Below are positions 1-7,117 of a stretch of 64,000 bases of DNA, piece by piece. The translations under genes and the position numbers were made by a program. The stretch covers positions 365,680 through 429,679 of the forward strand of contig NZ_LSRE01000012.1 in the NCBI RefSeq assembly GCF_001575205.1, in the 5' to 3' direction. Origin of the DNA: Tsukamurella pseudospumae (GTDB lineage Bacteria; Actinomycetota; Actinomycetes; Mycobacteriales; Mycobacteriaceae). The notes under the pieces are model-generated. The model was given only the letters and a program-made list of their open reading frames with translations, did not search any database and was not told the origin of the DNA. Positions within the stretch are counted from its first letter, which is position 1. The number at the start of each line of letters is the position of its first letter.

Positions 1-546
1 CCAGGCCGCGTCGGCCTGCAGCGCCACCCGCAGCGACTCCAGGAACACCTGGTTGTGCGGGGCGGTGCGGCTCGACCCGCAGAAGGGCGCCGCCCGCTCG
101 ACCATCTCGGGATGGCTCACCGCCCACTGATAGGTCTGGCCCGCGCCCATCGACCAGCCGGTGACCAGCGCGATCGTCGAGATCCCCCACTTCTCGGTGA
201 GCAACCGGTGCTGCGCCTCGACCTGGTCGTAGAAGGTGACGAGCGGGAAGCGGGCGTGGTCGTACGGCGAGGCGGCGTTCGACGGCGAGGTCGACAGGCC
301 GTTGCCCAGCATGTTGGGGATGACGATGAAGTACTCGTCGGGGTTGAGCGTCTTGTCCGTGCCGACCAGCCACTCGTTGTCGGTGTGCCAGCCCGAGTAC
401 CAGGTGGGGTAGACGATCACGTTCGACTTGTCGGCGTTGAGCGCGCCGAAGGTCTTGTACGCCAGGCGCGCGTCGCGCAGGGTGTGACCGGACTGGAGCG
501 TGAGGTCTCCGAGGTCGAAGTACTCGGCGTCGGTGGGAGCGGGCAT
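1..546 (-). CDS. alpha/beta hydrolase, MetX (homoserine O-acetyltransferase)-like, 3' end missing
   Basis: The first 182 codons are present; the gene runs off the left edge. The protein starts MPAPTDAEYFDLGDLTLQSG and shows the MetX-superfamily pattern: a 'LRDARLAYKTFG' N-terminal strand, a substrate-pocket segment 'IVIPNMLGNGLSTSPSN', and a nucleophile elbow GWSMGAGQ whose Ser would be the catalytic nucleophile. The catalytic Asp and His would lie in the missing C-terminus. The family acylates homoserine or serine, but many actinobacterial members are uncharacterised hydrolases, and without the rest a biosynthetic role cannot be claimed. The ATG at 546 follows a GAGGAG ribosome site. A 17-bp palindrome just upstream suggests dedicated repressor control. 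It lies 57 bp behind the oxygenase gene on the same strand and could be a separate transcription unit. Confidence 0.8.
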   Translation of the reverse strand, partial: MPAPTDAEYFDLGDLTLQSGHTLRDARLAYKTFGALNADKSNVIVYPTWYSGWHTDNEWLVGTDKTLNPDEYFIVIPNMLGNGLSTSPSNAASPYDHARFPLVTFYDQVEAQHRLLTEKWGISTIALVTGWSMGAGQTYQWAVSHPEMVERAAPFCGSSRTAPHNQVFLESLRVALQADAAW

Positions 547-568
547 GGGGACTCCTCGGGTCGGCATT

Positions 569-585
569 AGTACCGATTCGGTACT
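569..585. promoter_or_regulatory. palindromic operator AGTACCG-ATT-CGGTACT
   Basis: This is a perfect 7+7 bp inverted repeat around a 3-bp centre. It lies 22 bp upstream of the alpha/beta hydrolase start and 18 bp downstream of the oxygenase stop. Size and symmetry fit a TetR- or GntR-type dimer site overlapping the hydrolase promoter. No regulator gene is adjacent inside the window; it may lie to the left of it. Confidence 0.5.
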
Positions 586-603
586 GATGTCGACGCTACC
601 CGC

Positions 604-1317
604 TCACTCCGCGTCGTGGAAGACCAGAGCGAGCGTGTGCCGGGAGCCGGAGCGCACCGTCGAAACCCCGTGCCGCACCGGCGCTGCCGACCAGCCCCGC
701 GCCGAGCGGACCGGGCGGTCGCGGGTGGTGAAGACGAAGCCGTGGCCGCGCGGCAGCGTGAACGAGGTGCCGCGGGACTGCGCCCGCGGCCGCTGCTCGA
801 CGAGCAGGAACTCGCCACCCGTGTGATCGACGCCAGGCTCGTTCAAGGCGATCACCACCTGCAGCGGGAAGACCAGCTCGCCGTAGAGGTCGCGGTGCAG
901 TGCGTTCCAGTCGCCGGCGCCGTATGCGAGCAGGATCGCCGTCGACCGGCGCTGGCCGGCGTCGTGGCACATGGCGAGCCACTCGTCGAGGTCGTCCGGC
1001 CAGGGAGGTGTGCGGCCCAGGCGTTCCCACCACCGTCGCGTGATCGGCAGCAGGTGCGGGTACAGCGCGTGCTTGAGTTCGTCGATCGGTTCGGGGTACG
1101 GCCGGTCGAAGTAGCGGTACTCGCCCGCCCCGAACCGGTACCGCTCCATGTCGACGGTGCTGCGGAACAGCTCGTCCCGGTCGTACGACGTGCGCAGCGC
1201 GACGGTCTGTGCGTCGGTGAGCAGGCGGGGGAGCAGCGCACCGCCGACCGCGTCCAACTCCGCGGCCACGACGTCCCAGTCGGCGTCGTCGATCGCGGGG
1301 CCGTCGATCGCGGTCAT
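604..1317 (-). CDS. 2OG-Fe(II) oxygenase, putative alkylated-DNA repair enzyme
   Basis: This 237-aa protein belongs to the 2-oxoglutarate/Fe(II) oxygenases annotated as acting on damaged nucleic acid (Oxygenase-NA family). The C-terminal half carries the expected iron site: HRDLYGELVFPLQVVIAL (His-x-Asp) and, about 60 residues later, a distal His in 'APVRHGVSTVRSGSRHTL', with a nearby Arg suited to bind 2-oxoglutarate. Function follows from the family and the company it keeps: it is the last gene of an operon with two O6-alkylguanine transferases. Its ATG (1317) overlaps the stop of the preceding ogt gene by 4 bp (ATGA), so translation is probably coupled. Expected reaction: oxidative dealkylation of DNA bases using O2 and 2-oxoglutarate. 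The substrate is not shown by the sequence. Confidence 0.8.
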   Translation of the reverse strand: MTAIDGPAIDDADWDVVAAELDAVGGALLPRLLTDAQTVALRTSYDRDELFRSTVDMERYRFGAGEYRYFDRPYPEPIDELKHALYPHLLPITRRWWERLGRTPPWPDDLDEWLAMCHDAGQRRSTAILLAYGAGDWNALHRDLYGELVFPLQVVIALNEPGVDHTGGEFLLVEQRPRAQSRGTSFTLPRGHGFVFTTRDRPVRSARGWSAAPVRHGVSTVRSGSRHTLALVFHDAE

Positions 1318-1913
1318 GCCGCCGACTCGAGTTCCAGCAGAGCGGCTTTCGCCTCGACCCCGCCCACGTACTGCCCGATACCGCCGTCCGTCTTGATCAC
1401 GCGGTGGCAAGGCACCACGACCGGCAGCGGGTTCGTGGCGCACGCGGTGCCCACCGCGCGGACCGCCGCGGGGTTGCCGACCAGCTCCGCCACCTGCTTG
1501 TAGCTCAGCGTGGAGCCGTACCCGATCTCGGGCAGGCGGCTCTGGACCAGCTGCCGGAAGCCGTGCGAGAGTGCATGATCGAGCTGAAGGTCGAACGCGG
1601 TTCGCCGACCGGCGAAGTACTCGTCCAGCTCGCGGGCCGCGAGGTCGAGCCGCCGCGGGGCGCGCAGGATCCGCGGGCTGACCTTGTGCGCCAGGGATTC
1701 CAGGACCGCGTCGTGGTCCTCGCGGGCGTACGCGACCCGTACGAGGCCCTTCTCAGTGGCCGCGAGCAGCAGGACACCGACGGGGGAGTCGACGGTGGTG
1801 TAGGCGATGTCCAGCAGACCGTCGGCGGCGGCGTGGGCCGTGAGTCGGGCGCGGAGCCGGTCCAGGGTGGCGGAATCGGCGGGAGCGGATAGGGATTCGG
1901 TGATGTCGTTCAT
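1314..1913 (-). CDS. ogt: methylated-DNA--protein-cysteine methyltransferase (second copy)
   Basis: A 199-aa suicide repair protein that moves an alkyl group from O6-alkylguanine to its own cysteine. The active-site block NPLPVVVPCHRVI contains the acceptor Cys, and the preceding 'AVRAVGTACATNPL' matches the DNA-recognition helix and Asn hinge. The N-terminal ribonuclease-H-like domain is present ('DSPVGVLLLAATEKGLVRV'). A ~30-residue N-terminal leader before that domain is longer than in most Ogt proteins. The ATG at 1913 overlaps the sigma factor stop by 4 bp, and the stop overlaps the oxygenase start by 4 bp. It is only distantly similar to the paralogue at 2377-2895, so this is not a recent duplication. 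Confidence 0.92.
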   Translation of the reverse strand: MNDITESLSAPADSATLDRLRARLTAHAAADGLLDIAYTTVDSPVGVLLLAATEKGLVRVAYAREDHDAVLESLAHKVSPRILRAPRRLDLAARELDEYFAGRRTAFDLQLDHALSHGFRQLVQSRLPEIGYGSTLSYKQVAELVGNPAAVRAVGTACATNPLPVVVPCHRVIKTDGGIGQYVGGVEAKAALLELESAA

Positions 1914-2380
1914 GCGAGGTCCTCCCTCGAGTGCGTGGTGCGCAGCTTCTTCAGGCCGTCGGCGGCGGCGCGGCGCGCGGCTTCGACGGTGCCGCCGAGG
2001 ATCCCGGCGATCTCGGCGTAGGGCAGATCGGCGGCGTAGCGGTAGGCCACCGCCTGCCGCTGCTTGTCCGGCAGGGCCGCCACGGCGACCCAGAGGTCAC
2101 CGTCGGCGACGGCGGACGTGACGGGGCGCTCCGGGAGCGCGTCCACGGGGACGGCGCGGCGCTGCGTCGCGCGGATCTGGTCGATGGCCTTGCGGTGCGC
2201 GATCGTCACCAGCCAGGCCTCGACGTTCGCGGACTCCGGCAGGTCCGGGTAGGCGCGCAGCGCGGAGAGGAAGGTCTCCGACCAGGCGTCCTCGGCGTCG
2301 TGCGGGCCGAGGACGGCGCGGCAGACCCGGAGCACCGTCGCCCCGTGCTCATCGACGAGCCGCTCGAAGGGCGGCTTCAT
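1910..2380 (-). CDS. ECF-like RNA polymerase sigma factor in a DNA-repair operon
   Basis: A 156-aa sigma-70 family protein with a region 2 ('VLRVCRAVLGPHDAEDAWSE', then 'VEAWLVTIAHRKAIDQIR') and a region 4 helix-turn-helix ('LPDKQRQAVAYRYAADLPYA', then 'EIAGILGGTVEAARRAAADG'). There is no long N-terminal region and no recognisable fused sensory domain. The ATG at 2380 overlaps the upstream ogt stop by 4 bp, and the end overlaps the next ogt start by 4 bp. The sigma factor is therefore made from the same message as the repair proteins. No anti-sigma factor gene is adjacent. Inference: it may be adapted to sense or amplify an alkylation-damage response, like Ada in E. coli but with a different architecture. 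Confidence 0.85.
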   Translation of the reverse strand: MKPPFERLVDEHGATVLRVCRAVLGPHDAEDAWSETFLSALRAYPDLPESANVEAWLVTIAHRKAIDQIRATQRRAVPVDALPERPVTSAVADGDLWVAVAALPDKQRQAVAYRYAADLPYAEIAGILGGTVEAARRAAADGLKKLRTTHSREDLA

Positions 2381-2895
2381 GCGGCCCCCAAGCCGGGCAG
2401 CCAGGGCTCGCCGTCCGCGGCGGCCTCGAGGTCGAGAAGCGTGCGCTTGCGTCCCAGCCCGCCCGCATAGCCGGTGAGCGCTCCCGTCGAGGCGAGGACG
2501 CGGTGGCACGGCACCAGGACGCACAGGGGGTTCGCGCCCACCGCCTGCCCGACACCCCACGCCGAGACGATCCCGCCGAGCCGCTCAGCGATCGCGCCGT
2601 AGCTCGTGGTCTCCCCGAACGGGATCTCCCGGACCATCGTCCACACCGCCTCCTGGACCTCGGTGCCGCCCGAGGCGAGCGGCAGGTCGAAGTCGCGGCG
2701 CTCGCCCGCGAGGTACGCACGGATCTGGTGCACCGCCTCGTCGAGCAGCGGATCCGCGGCGACCCGCTCGCCGAAGGTCGCCGCCTCGGGCCGGCGGATG
2801 TGGTGCGGGAAGTACACGCCCGTCACCGCGGCACCGTCGGACACGACGGTCAGTACGCCGAGGGCGGTGTCCGCCACGATGTGCCTGCTGTTCAT
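2377..2895 (-). CDS. ogt: methylated-DNA--protein-cysteine methyltransferase (first copy)
   Basis: A 172-aa O6-alkylguanine-DNA alkyltransferase. The active-site motif NPLCVLVPCHRVL has the acceptor Cys, preceded by the helix 'SAWGVGQAVGANPL' and followed by 'GYAGGLGRKRTLLDLEA', which is typical of the family. The N-terminal domain begins at once ('ADTALGVLTVVSDGAAVTGV'). The ATG at 2895 has a good AGGAGAG ribosome site 6-7 nt upstream. An ATG at 2900 is out of frame and can be ignored. This is the promoter-proximal gene of the four-gene operon ogt-sigma-ogt-oxygenase. The 5' side contains a long inverted repeat at 2971-3031 rather than an obvious promoter match. Confidence 0.93.
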   Translation of the reverse strand: MNSRHIVADTALGVLTVVSDGAAVTGVYFPHHIRRPEAATFGERVAADPLLDEAVHQIRAYLAGERRDFDLPLASGGTEVQEAVWTMVREIPFGETTSYGAIAERLGGIVSAWGVGQAVGANPLCVLVPCHRVLASTGALTGYAGGLGRKRTLLDLEAAADGEPWLPGLGAA

Positions 2896-2970
2896 GTCAT
2901 CTCTCCTGTCTCGATCCTGCCCAGTAGACGCCGGGGCGGACGGAAACGTGAGATGCACTCCCCAGAACGC

Positions 2971-3031
2971 AATTGAACACCGTTACGGAGAATCCGACCT
3001 GCGGATTCGCTCTCCATAACGGTGTTCAATT
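2971..3031. repeat. long bulged inverted repeat between sseC and the ogt operon
   Basis: The 21-nt arms AATTGAACACCGTTA(C/T)GGAGA differ at a single base, and an inner 6-bp pair AATCCG/CGGATT is separated from the right arm by a 3-nt bulge (CGC). The loop is 5 nt. It sits downstream of sseC (stop at 3047) and 76 bp upstream of the ogt start, both read on the minus strand. It could end sseC transcription without a U-tract, act in the ogt leader RNA, or be a small non-autonomous mobile repeat. The sequence does not decide between these. Confidence 0.75.
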
Positions 3032-3046
3032 GAGGGGGTGGGGCGG

Positions 3047-3352
3047 CTACTTCGAGACGGTGATGTCCTGGTTGTAGACGCCGTTGGCCTCGGGGGAGAC
3101 CTGGGTGTCGCCGTTGCCCACGGAGGACAGCGCGCGCAGCGTCCAGGTGCCCGGCGCCGCGAAGAAGCGGTAGTCGCCGGTACCGGAGGCCACGACCTCG
3201 GCGGTGAACTCACCCGTGCCGTCGAGCAGGCGTACGAACGCGCCGGCGACGGGGTTACCGGCCGCGTCGAGGACCTGTCCGGTCAGGACGGTCTCCTTCT
3301 CGACGTCGACACCGGCGGGAAGGACCTGACCCTGCTTGGGAGCTCCACACAT
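3047..3352 (-). CDS. sseC: SseC, DUF1416 sulfur-metabolism protein
   Basis: A 101-aa protein starting MCGAPKQGQVLPAGVDVEKE, the characteristic beginning of mycobacterial SseC (DUF1416). The rest is a beta-rich, carboxypeptidase-regulatory-like fold ('TVLTGQVLDAAGNPVAGAFV', 'LDGTGEFTAEVVASGTGDYR'). The N-terminal Cys-Gly is conserved in the family. It follows sseA by 11 bp on the same strand, the usual pairing in Mycobacteriales, where the two are thought to act together in thiosulfate or cysteine-related sulfur metabolism. Its biochemical role is not established. Confidence 0.92.
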   Translation of the reverse strand: MCGAPKQGQVLPAGVDVEKETVLTGQVLDAAGNPVAGAFVRLLDGTGEFTAEVVASGTGDYRFFAAPGTWTLRALSSVGNGDTQVSPEANGVYNQDITVSK

Positions 3353-3363
3353 GATGCGATTCC

Positions 3364-4191
3364 TTACTTCTCGATCGGGGCGCCGACGAGGGAGCCGTAC
3401 TCGACCCACGAGCCGTCGTAGTTCTTGACGTTCTTCTTGCCCAGGATCTCCTGCAGCACGAACCACGTGTGCGAGCTGCGCTCGCCGATGCGGCAGTACG
3501 CGATGGTCTCCTTGGCGTCGTCGAAGCCCTTCTCCGCGTACAGCGCGGCGAGATCGTCGTCGGACTTGAAGGTGCCGTCCTCGTTGGCGGTGGTCGACCA
3601 CGGGATGTTGATCGCGCCGGGGACGTGGCCGCGCTGCTGCGCCTGCTCCTGCGGCAGGTGCGCCGGCGCGGAGATCTTGCCGGAGAACTCGTCGGGCGAG
3701 CGGACGTCGATGAGGTTCTTCTTGCCGATCGAGTCGATCACCTCGTCGCGGAAGGCGCGCAGCGACAGGTCGACGGGCTTGGCGACGTAGGTGGTGGCCG
3801 GGCGGGTCACCGCGTCGGTCGACAGCGGGCGGGCGTCGAGCTCCCACTTCTTGCGGCCGCCGTCGAGCAGCTTGACGTCCTGGTGGCCGTACAGCTTGAA
3901 GTACCAGTAGGCGTAGGCCGCGAACCAGTTGTTGTTACCGCCGTACAGCACGACGGTGTCGTCGTTGCCGACGCCGCGCTCGGACAGGAGCTTGGAGAAG
4001 CCCTCCTGGTCGAGGAAGTCGCGGCGGATCGGATCCTGCAGGTCCTTGCGCCAGTCGAGGCGCACGGCGCCCTTGATGTGGTTGTCGTCGTAGATCGACG
4101 TGTCCTCGTCGACCTCGACGAAGACGACACCCGGGGTGTCGAGATTCTGCTCAGCCCAGTCTGCGGAGACCAGGACGTCGGAGCGAGCCAT
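3364..4191 (-). CDS. sseA: thiosulfate sulfurtransferase (rhodanese) SseA/CysA-type
   Basis: A 275-aa tandem-rhodanese protein, very close in pattern to mycobacterial CysA2/CysA3 ('MARSDVLVSADWAEQNLDTP'). The N-terminal rhodanese domain is structural. The C-terminal domain carries the active loop Cys in 'IAYCRIGERSSHTWF', matching the CRxGxR/T consensus for thiosulfate or 3-mercaptopyruvate sulfurtransferases. The ATG at 4191 was preferred over one 24 nt upstream because it matches the family start and has an AAAGGGA ribosome site. It is the first structural gene after the Cys-rich leader peptide at 4335-4418, so cysteine-dependent attenuation is likely. Confidence 0.93.
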   Translation of the reverse strand: MARSDVLVSADWAEQNLDTPGVVFVEVDEDTSIYDDNHIKGAVRLDWRKDLQDPIRRDFLDQEGFSKLLSERGVGNDDTVVLYGGNNNWFAAYAYWYFKLYGHQDVKLLDGGRKKWELDARPLSTDAVTRPATTYVAKPVDLSLRAFRDEVIDSIGKKNLIDVRSPDEFSGKISAPAHLPQEQAQQRGHVPGAINIPWSTTANEDGTFKSDDDLAALYAEKGFDDAKETIAYCRIGERSSHTWFVLQEILGKKNVKNYDGSWVEYGSLVGAPIEK

Positions 4192-4334
4192 GAGGATCCC
4201 TTTCGTTGAGTCCATGACGTGCGAATGAAGGCGCGAACGCTACTTCGAGGGGTGCGCGGGAAGCGCTGGGAGGGCGGAACGGATGCATCGCGATACGCGG
4301 AGAAAAGCACCCTGCCCGGGGAGAGAGAGCGGGC

Positions 4335-4418
4335 CTAGCCCAGACAGCGACAACCGGCCATACGGCACAGGTCGACCGCCAGACGGCGGGTGAGCAGCAG
4401 CTCACAGCGGTTGCGCAT
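4335..4418 (-). CDS. Cys-rich leader peptide upstream of sseA-sseC (putative cysteine attenuator)
   Basis: A 27-codon ORF, MRNRCELLLTRRLAVDL then CRMAGCRCLG, ending in TAG. It has four Cys codons, three of them in the last ten residues. The same type of peptide is annotated upstream of sulfur-assimilation genes across Actinobacteria, and Cys-rich leaderless small ORFs have been shown in mycobacteria to act as cysteine-responsive attenuators. A TATTCT -10 box ends 7 nt before the ATG, so the message should be leaderless. The 143 nt to sseA leave room for the regulatory structure. It is too short for ordinary ORF calling. Confidence 0.85.
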   Translation of the reverse strand: MRNRCELLLTRRLAVDLCRMAGCRCLG

Positions 4419-4425
4419 GGGGCCC

Positions 4426-4431
4426 AGAATA
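4426..4431 (-). promoter_or_regulatory. -10 box (TATTCT) of the leaderless Cys leader/sseA-sseC unit
   Basis: On the minus strand TATTCT is followed by 7 nt and then the ATG of the leader peptide. That places the transcription start at or beside the A of the ATG. No convincing -35 is visible in the GC-rich stretch upstream. Confidence 0.6.
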
Positions 4432-4462
4432 CCGAAGCCGCGGCCGCGCGTCACGGGAGGGT

Positions 4463-5278
4463 CTACGGGAGGGATCGGTGGAAGGCGCCGGGCGTCACGG
4501 TGACACCGTCGGCCTCGCCGAGCAGCACCACATCGGCGTTCTCGCCCCGCGCGCCCGTGGGCCGGACGCCGAAGGGCAGGGCCATCGCGGGCAGGGTGTG
4601 GGTGAAGCGGGCGAGCACCGTCGGCTCCTCGCCCGGCAGCAGGTCGGCCTTCGCGTGGTCCTCGGGGCCCGTGTAGATCCCCGTGGCCCGCACCGCGATC
4701 GCGTCGCCGATGGCGGAGAAGTCCGCCGCCACCGAGATCAGCACCGTCCGCTTCGGATCCGCAGAGGTGGGCAGGGGCACGGTGCCGGTGAGCACGATTC
4801 CCTTCGAGGCCTTGACGTAGCCGTCGGCGGGGCTGCCCGCTCCGGGCCGCTTCGGGGCGGGGGTGTGCACCTGCAGGTCGACGATGTCCATGTACCGGCC
4901 CACCGTCTTCTGGTCGAGTCGCACCCGCGATTCCACGTGCCCGGCCCGGATCGGCGTGTCCGGCGTGAACGTCGGCAGGAGGCCGCCGGGGATCGTCACG
5001 TCCGCGAACTCGGCCTCGAGGCGCGCATTGCGTCCGTCGATCTCCGCCGGGACCGCGATGGTGAGCTTGGAATGCCTCCCGCCCGACGTCAGATACGGGA
5101 ATCCGCCGACGGTGACCTCCGGATCATCCGCCAGGCCGGCTGCGGCCCGTAACTCCCGGGAGAGCCGGTACTCGGCGGTCGCGGCGGTGCCGACCTCGGC
5201 GAGGAACGCGAGTGTGAGGAGCATCGCACCGACGACCAGAATGCGCCGGATCCACGCCCGTCCCTGCCCCTGCGTCAC
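4463..5278 (-). CDS. lmeA: LmeA-type phospholipid-binding protein (DUF2993)
   Basis: A 271-aa exported protein with an N-terminal membrane/signal segment ('[18 protein letters not shown]') followed by the DUF2993 fold ('[20 protein letters not shown]', '[10 protein letters not shown]'). In mycobacteria the orthologue (Rv0817c position) is LmeA, a periplasmic phosphoinositide-binding protein needed for lipomannan elongation. Gene order next to glnR and sseA is the same here. The start is GTG at 5278 with a GAGGGAG ribosome site. It is divergent from glnR, with about 107 bp between the two start codons. An extra basic stretch (RAWIRR) before the hydrophobic segment fits a lipid-anchored or cleaved export signal. 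Confidence 0.87.
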   Translation of the reverse strand: MTQGQGRAWIRRILVVGAMLLTLAFLAEVGTAATAEYRLSRELRAAAGLADDPEVTVGGFPYLTSGGRHSKLTIAVPAEIDGRNARLEAEFADVTIPGGLLPTFTPDTPIRAGHVESRVRLDQKTVGRYMDIVDLQVHTPAPKRPGAGSPADGYVKASKGIVLTGTVPLPTSADPKRTVLISVAADFSAIGDAIAVRATGIYTGPEDHAKADLLPGEEPTVLARFTHTLPAMALPFGVRPTGARGENADVVLLGEADGVTVTPGAFHRSLP

Positions 5279-5385
5279 GCCCGCTCCCTCTCATTCGCAC
5301 CGGCGCCGCTACGCACGACGCTCTGACCACCGCTATTGTGACATTCGTTCATTCCAATCAGACCGCCGCGCACCGGGGAGGGCAT

Positions 5386-6132
5386 GTGGATCTCATCCTG
5401 TTCACGTCCGACCGGGAACCGGACACGGTGCTGCCCTCCCTGTCTCTGCTGCCGCACACCGTCCGGGCGCTGCCCGCGGACGTCTCCTCGCTCCTCGAGG
5501 TCGGCTCCGCCGATGTGGCACTCGTCGACGCCCGGACCGATCTGGTCACCGCACGCGGGCTCTGCCGCCTGCTCGGCACGACCGGAGGCGGCGCGGTCGC
5601 GGTGGTCGCGGTGCTCACCGAGGGCGGGCTCGTGGCGGCCAGTGCCGATTGGGGCCTCGACGACTTCCTGCTGCCCGGCATCGGCCCGGCCGAGATCGAC
5701 GCCCGGCTCCGGCTGGTGGTGGCGCGGCGCGGCGCGGACGCCGAGGACGAGGTCGCCGACAAGATCACGCTGGGCGAGCTGCTCATCGACGAGGGCACCT
5801 ACACCGCCCGGCTCCGCGGCAAGCCGCTCGACCTCACTTACAAGGAGTTCGAACTCCTGAAGTTCTTGGCGCAGAACGTCGGTCGCGTGTTCACGCGCGC
5901 CCAGCTGCTGCAGGAGGTGTGGGGCTACGACTTCTTCGGCGGCACCCGCACCGTCGACGTGCACGTCCGGCGCCTGCGCGCCAAACTCGGCGCCGAGCAC
6001 GAGGGCATGATCGGCACCGTCCGTAACGTGGGCTACAAGGCGGTGCGGCCCGTCCGAGGTAAGACGGAGCGCCCCGCCCTCGACGATTCAGAGGACATGG
6101 AACCGACGGACGAGGATCTCGAGGGGGCCTGA
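5386..6132 (+). CDS. glnR: GlnR-type orphan response regulator (nitrogen control)
   Basis: A 248-aa OmpR-family regulator. The receiver-like domain occupies roughly residues 1-120 ('[20 protein letters not shown]', '[20 protein letters not shown]'). The C-terminal winged helix is nearly identical in pattern to mycobacterial GlnR ('[20 protein letters not shown]', '[16 protein letters not shown]', '[14 protein letters not shown]'). GlnR lacks a paired kinase and controls nitrogen assimilation genes. The GTG at 5386 is chosen because it matches the family start (V-D-L-I-L) and has a GGGGAG ribosome site; an in-frame upstream ATG at 5338 would add 16 atypical residues. The acidic C-terminal tail after the winged helix is an extension. 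The stop overlaps the mshD start (TGATG). Confidence 0.93.
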   Translation: MDLILFTSDREPDTVLPSLSLLPHTVRALPADVSSLLEVGSADVALVDARTDLVTARGLCRLLGTTGGGAVAVVAVLTEGGLVAASADWGLDDFLLPGIGPAEIDARLRLVVARRGADAEDEVADKITLGELLIDEGTYTARLRGKPLDLTYKEFELLKFLAQNVGRVFTRAQLLQEVWGYDFFGGTRTVDVHVRRLRAKLGAEHEGMIGTVRNVGYKAVRPVRGKTERPALDDSEDMEPTDEDLEGA

Positions 6133-7088
6133 TGGTCGAGACGGTGCGCGGACCGGTCGCCGACGCGGCGGCAGTACTGGCGATCGCCGCGGAGGCGGAG
6201 CGATCCGACGGGATCGGCGCCCTGTCGGAGCAGTTCCGGCTCGGCGTCACCGACGCGGGCCCGCACCTGCTGGCCGCAGGGCCCGACGGGGCCGTGGCCG
6301 GCTACGCGGGCGTCGTCGTCCCGCCCGCCGGTGGGCCGGGCTCGGCGGAGGTGGTCGTGGCACCGTCGCAGCGCCGACGGGGCCTGGGCCGCGCCCTGGT
6401 GACCGGGACGCTCGAGCTGGTGGGCGACGGCGGCACCGTCTGGGCCCACGGCGACCTGCCGGCCGCCCGCGCGCTGGCCGCCGACCTCGGCCTGACGGCC
6501 GTGCGGACCCTGCTCAACCTCCGCAGGGGGCTGCACGGCGCCGGGAGCGGAGCGAGCGGGCCGAATGATGCCGGACCGGACACCGCACCGTCGAACCCGC
6601 CGGGCGTGACCGTGCGCACCTACGCCGGCTCCGAGGACGACGCCGCGATCCTCGCGGTGAACAACGCGGCCTTCGCCTGGCACCCCGAGCAAGGTGGATG
6701 GACGCAGCAGCAGATCGACGAGCGGACCGGGGCGGCGTGGTTCGACCCTGCCGGGCTGTTCCTCGCCGTCGACGACCAGGACCGGCTGCTCGGTTTCCAC
6801 TGGACCAAGGTCGCGGACCCGGCCGCCGGACTGGGCGAGGGAGAGGAGAGCGGGGGTTCACGGGGGCGGAGCCCCCGTGGGGAGGTGTACATCGTGGCGG
6901 TGGCCCCGGAGGGGCAGGGGCGCGGCCTCGGGCGGCTGCTGACGGCCGTGGGGCTGCAGTATCTGGCGGGCCGCGGGCTGTCCGAGGTCGAGCTGTACGT
7001 GGAGGGCGACAACACCGCGGCCCTGCGGACCTACGCCGCACTGGGCTTCGCGGAACACGAACGACACGCCGCGTACGCGCTACGGTAA
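6132..7088 (+). CDS. mshD: mycothiol synthase MshD
   Basis: A 318-aa protein with two GNAT acetyltransferase domains. It catalyses the last mycothiol step: acetylation of Cys-GlcN-Ins with acetyl-CoA. The N-terminal GNAT has 'SAEVVVAPSQRRRGLGRALV'; the C-terminal catalytic GNAT has 'VYIVAVAPEGQGRGLGRLLT' and 'LYVEGDNTAALRTYAALGF'. The ATG overlaps the glnR stop, giving translational coupling. Two stretches absent from typical MshD coincide with REP-like DNA: GAGSGASGPNDAGPD in the interdomain linker (DNA 6536-6560 region) and GEESGGSRGRSPRGE inside the otherwise conserved 'GLGE..VYIVAV' block (DNA 6859-6879). Both keep frame, so the enzyme is probably intact. Confidence 0.94.
   Translation: MVETVRGPVADAAAVLAIAAEAERSDGIGALSEQFRLGVTDAGPHLLAAGPDGAVAGYAGVVVPPAGGPGSAEVVVAPSQRRRGLGRALVTGTLELVGDGGTVWAHGDLPAARALAADLGLTAVRTLLNLRRGLHGAGSGASGPNDAGPDTAPSNPPGVTVRTYAGSEDDAAILAVNNAAFAWHPEQGGWTQQQIDERTGAAWFDPAGLFLAVDDQDRLLGFHWTKVADPAAGLGEGEESGGSRGRSPRGEVYIVAVAPEGQGRGLGRLLTAVGLQYLAGRGLSEVELYVEGDNTAALRTYAALGFAEHERHAAYALR
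6536..6560 (+). repeat. REP-like 25-bp element inside mshD (identical copy at 46245-46269)
   Basis: A 25-bp stretch containing GGGAGCGGAGCGAGCGGG occurs identically inside the unrelated D-amino acid oxidase gene at 46245-46269. In mshD it codes for part of the interdomain linker. Confidence 0.8.
6859..6879. repeat. palindromic element CACGGGGGC-GGA-GCCCCCGTG inside mshD
   Basis: A perfect 9-bp stem with a 3-nt loop lies in the middle of the second GNAT domain, in a 15-residue in-frame insertion relative to mycobacterial MshD. It would form a very stable RNA hairpin within the coding message. Confidence 0.8.
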
Positions 7089-7117
7089 TCCACTCGACCA
7101 GGCGAGTTTGCCCGTCG

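Noticed and set aside
5338..5385. Upstream ATG start for glnR
   Set aside because: The extra 16 residues do not match GlnR proteins, and the GTG at 5386 has a proper ribosome site.
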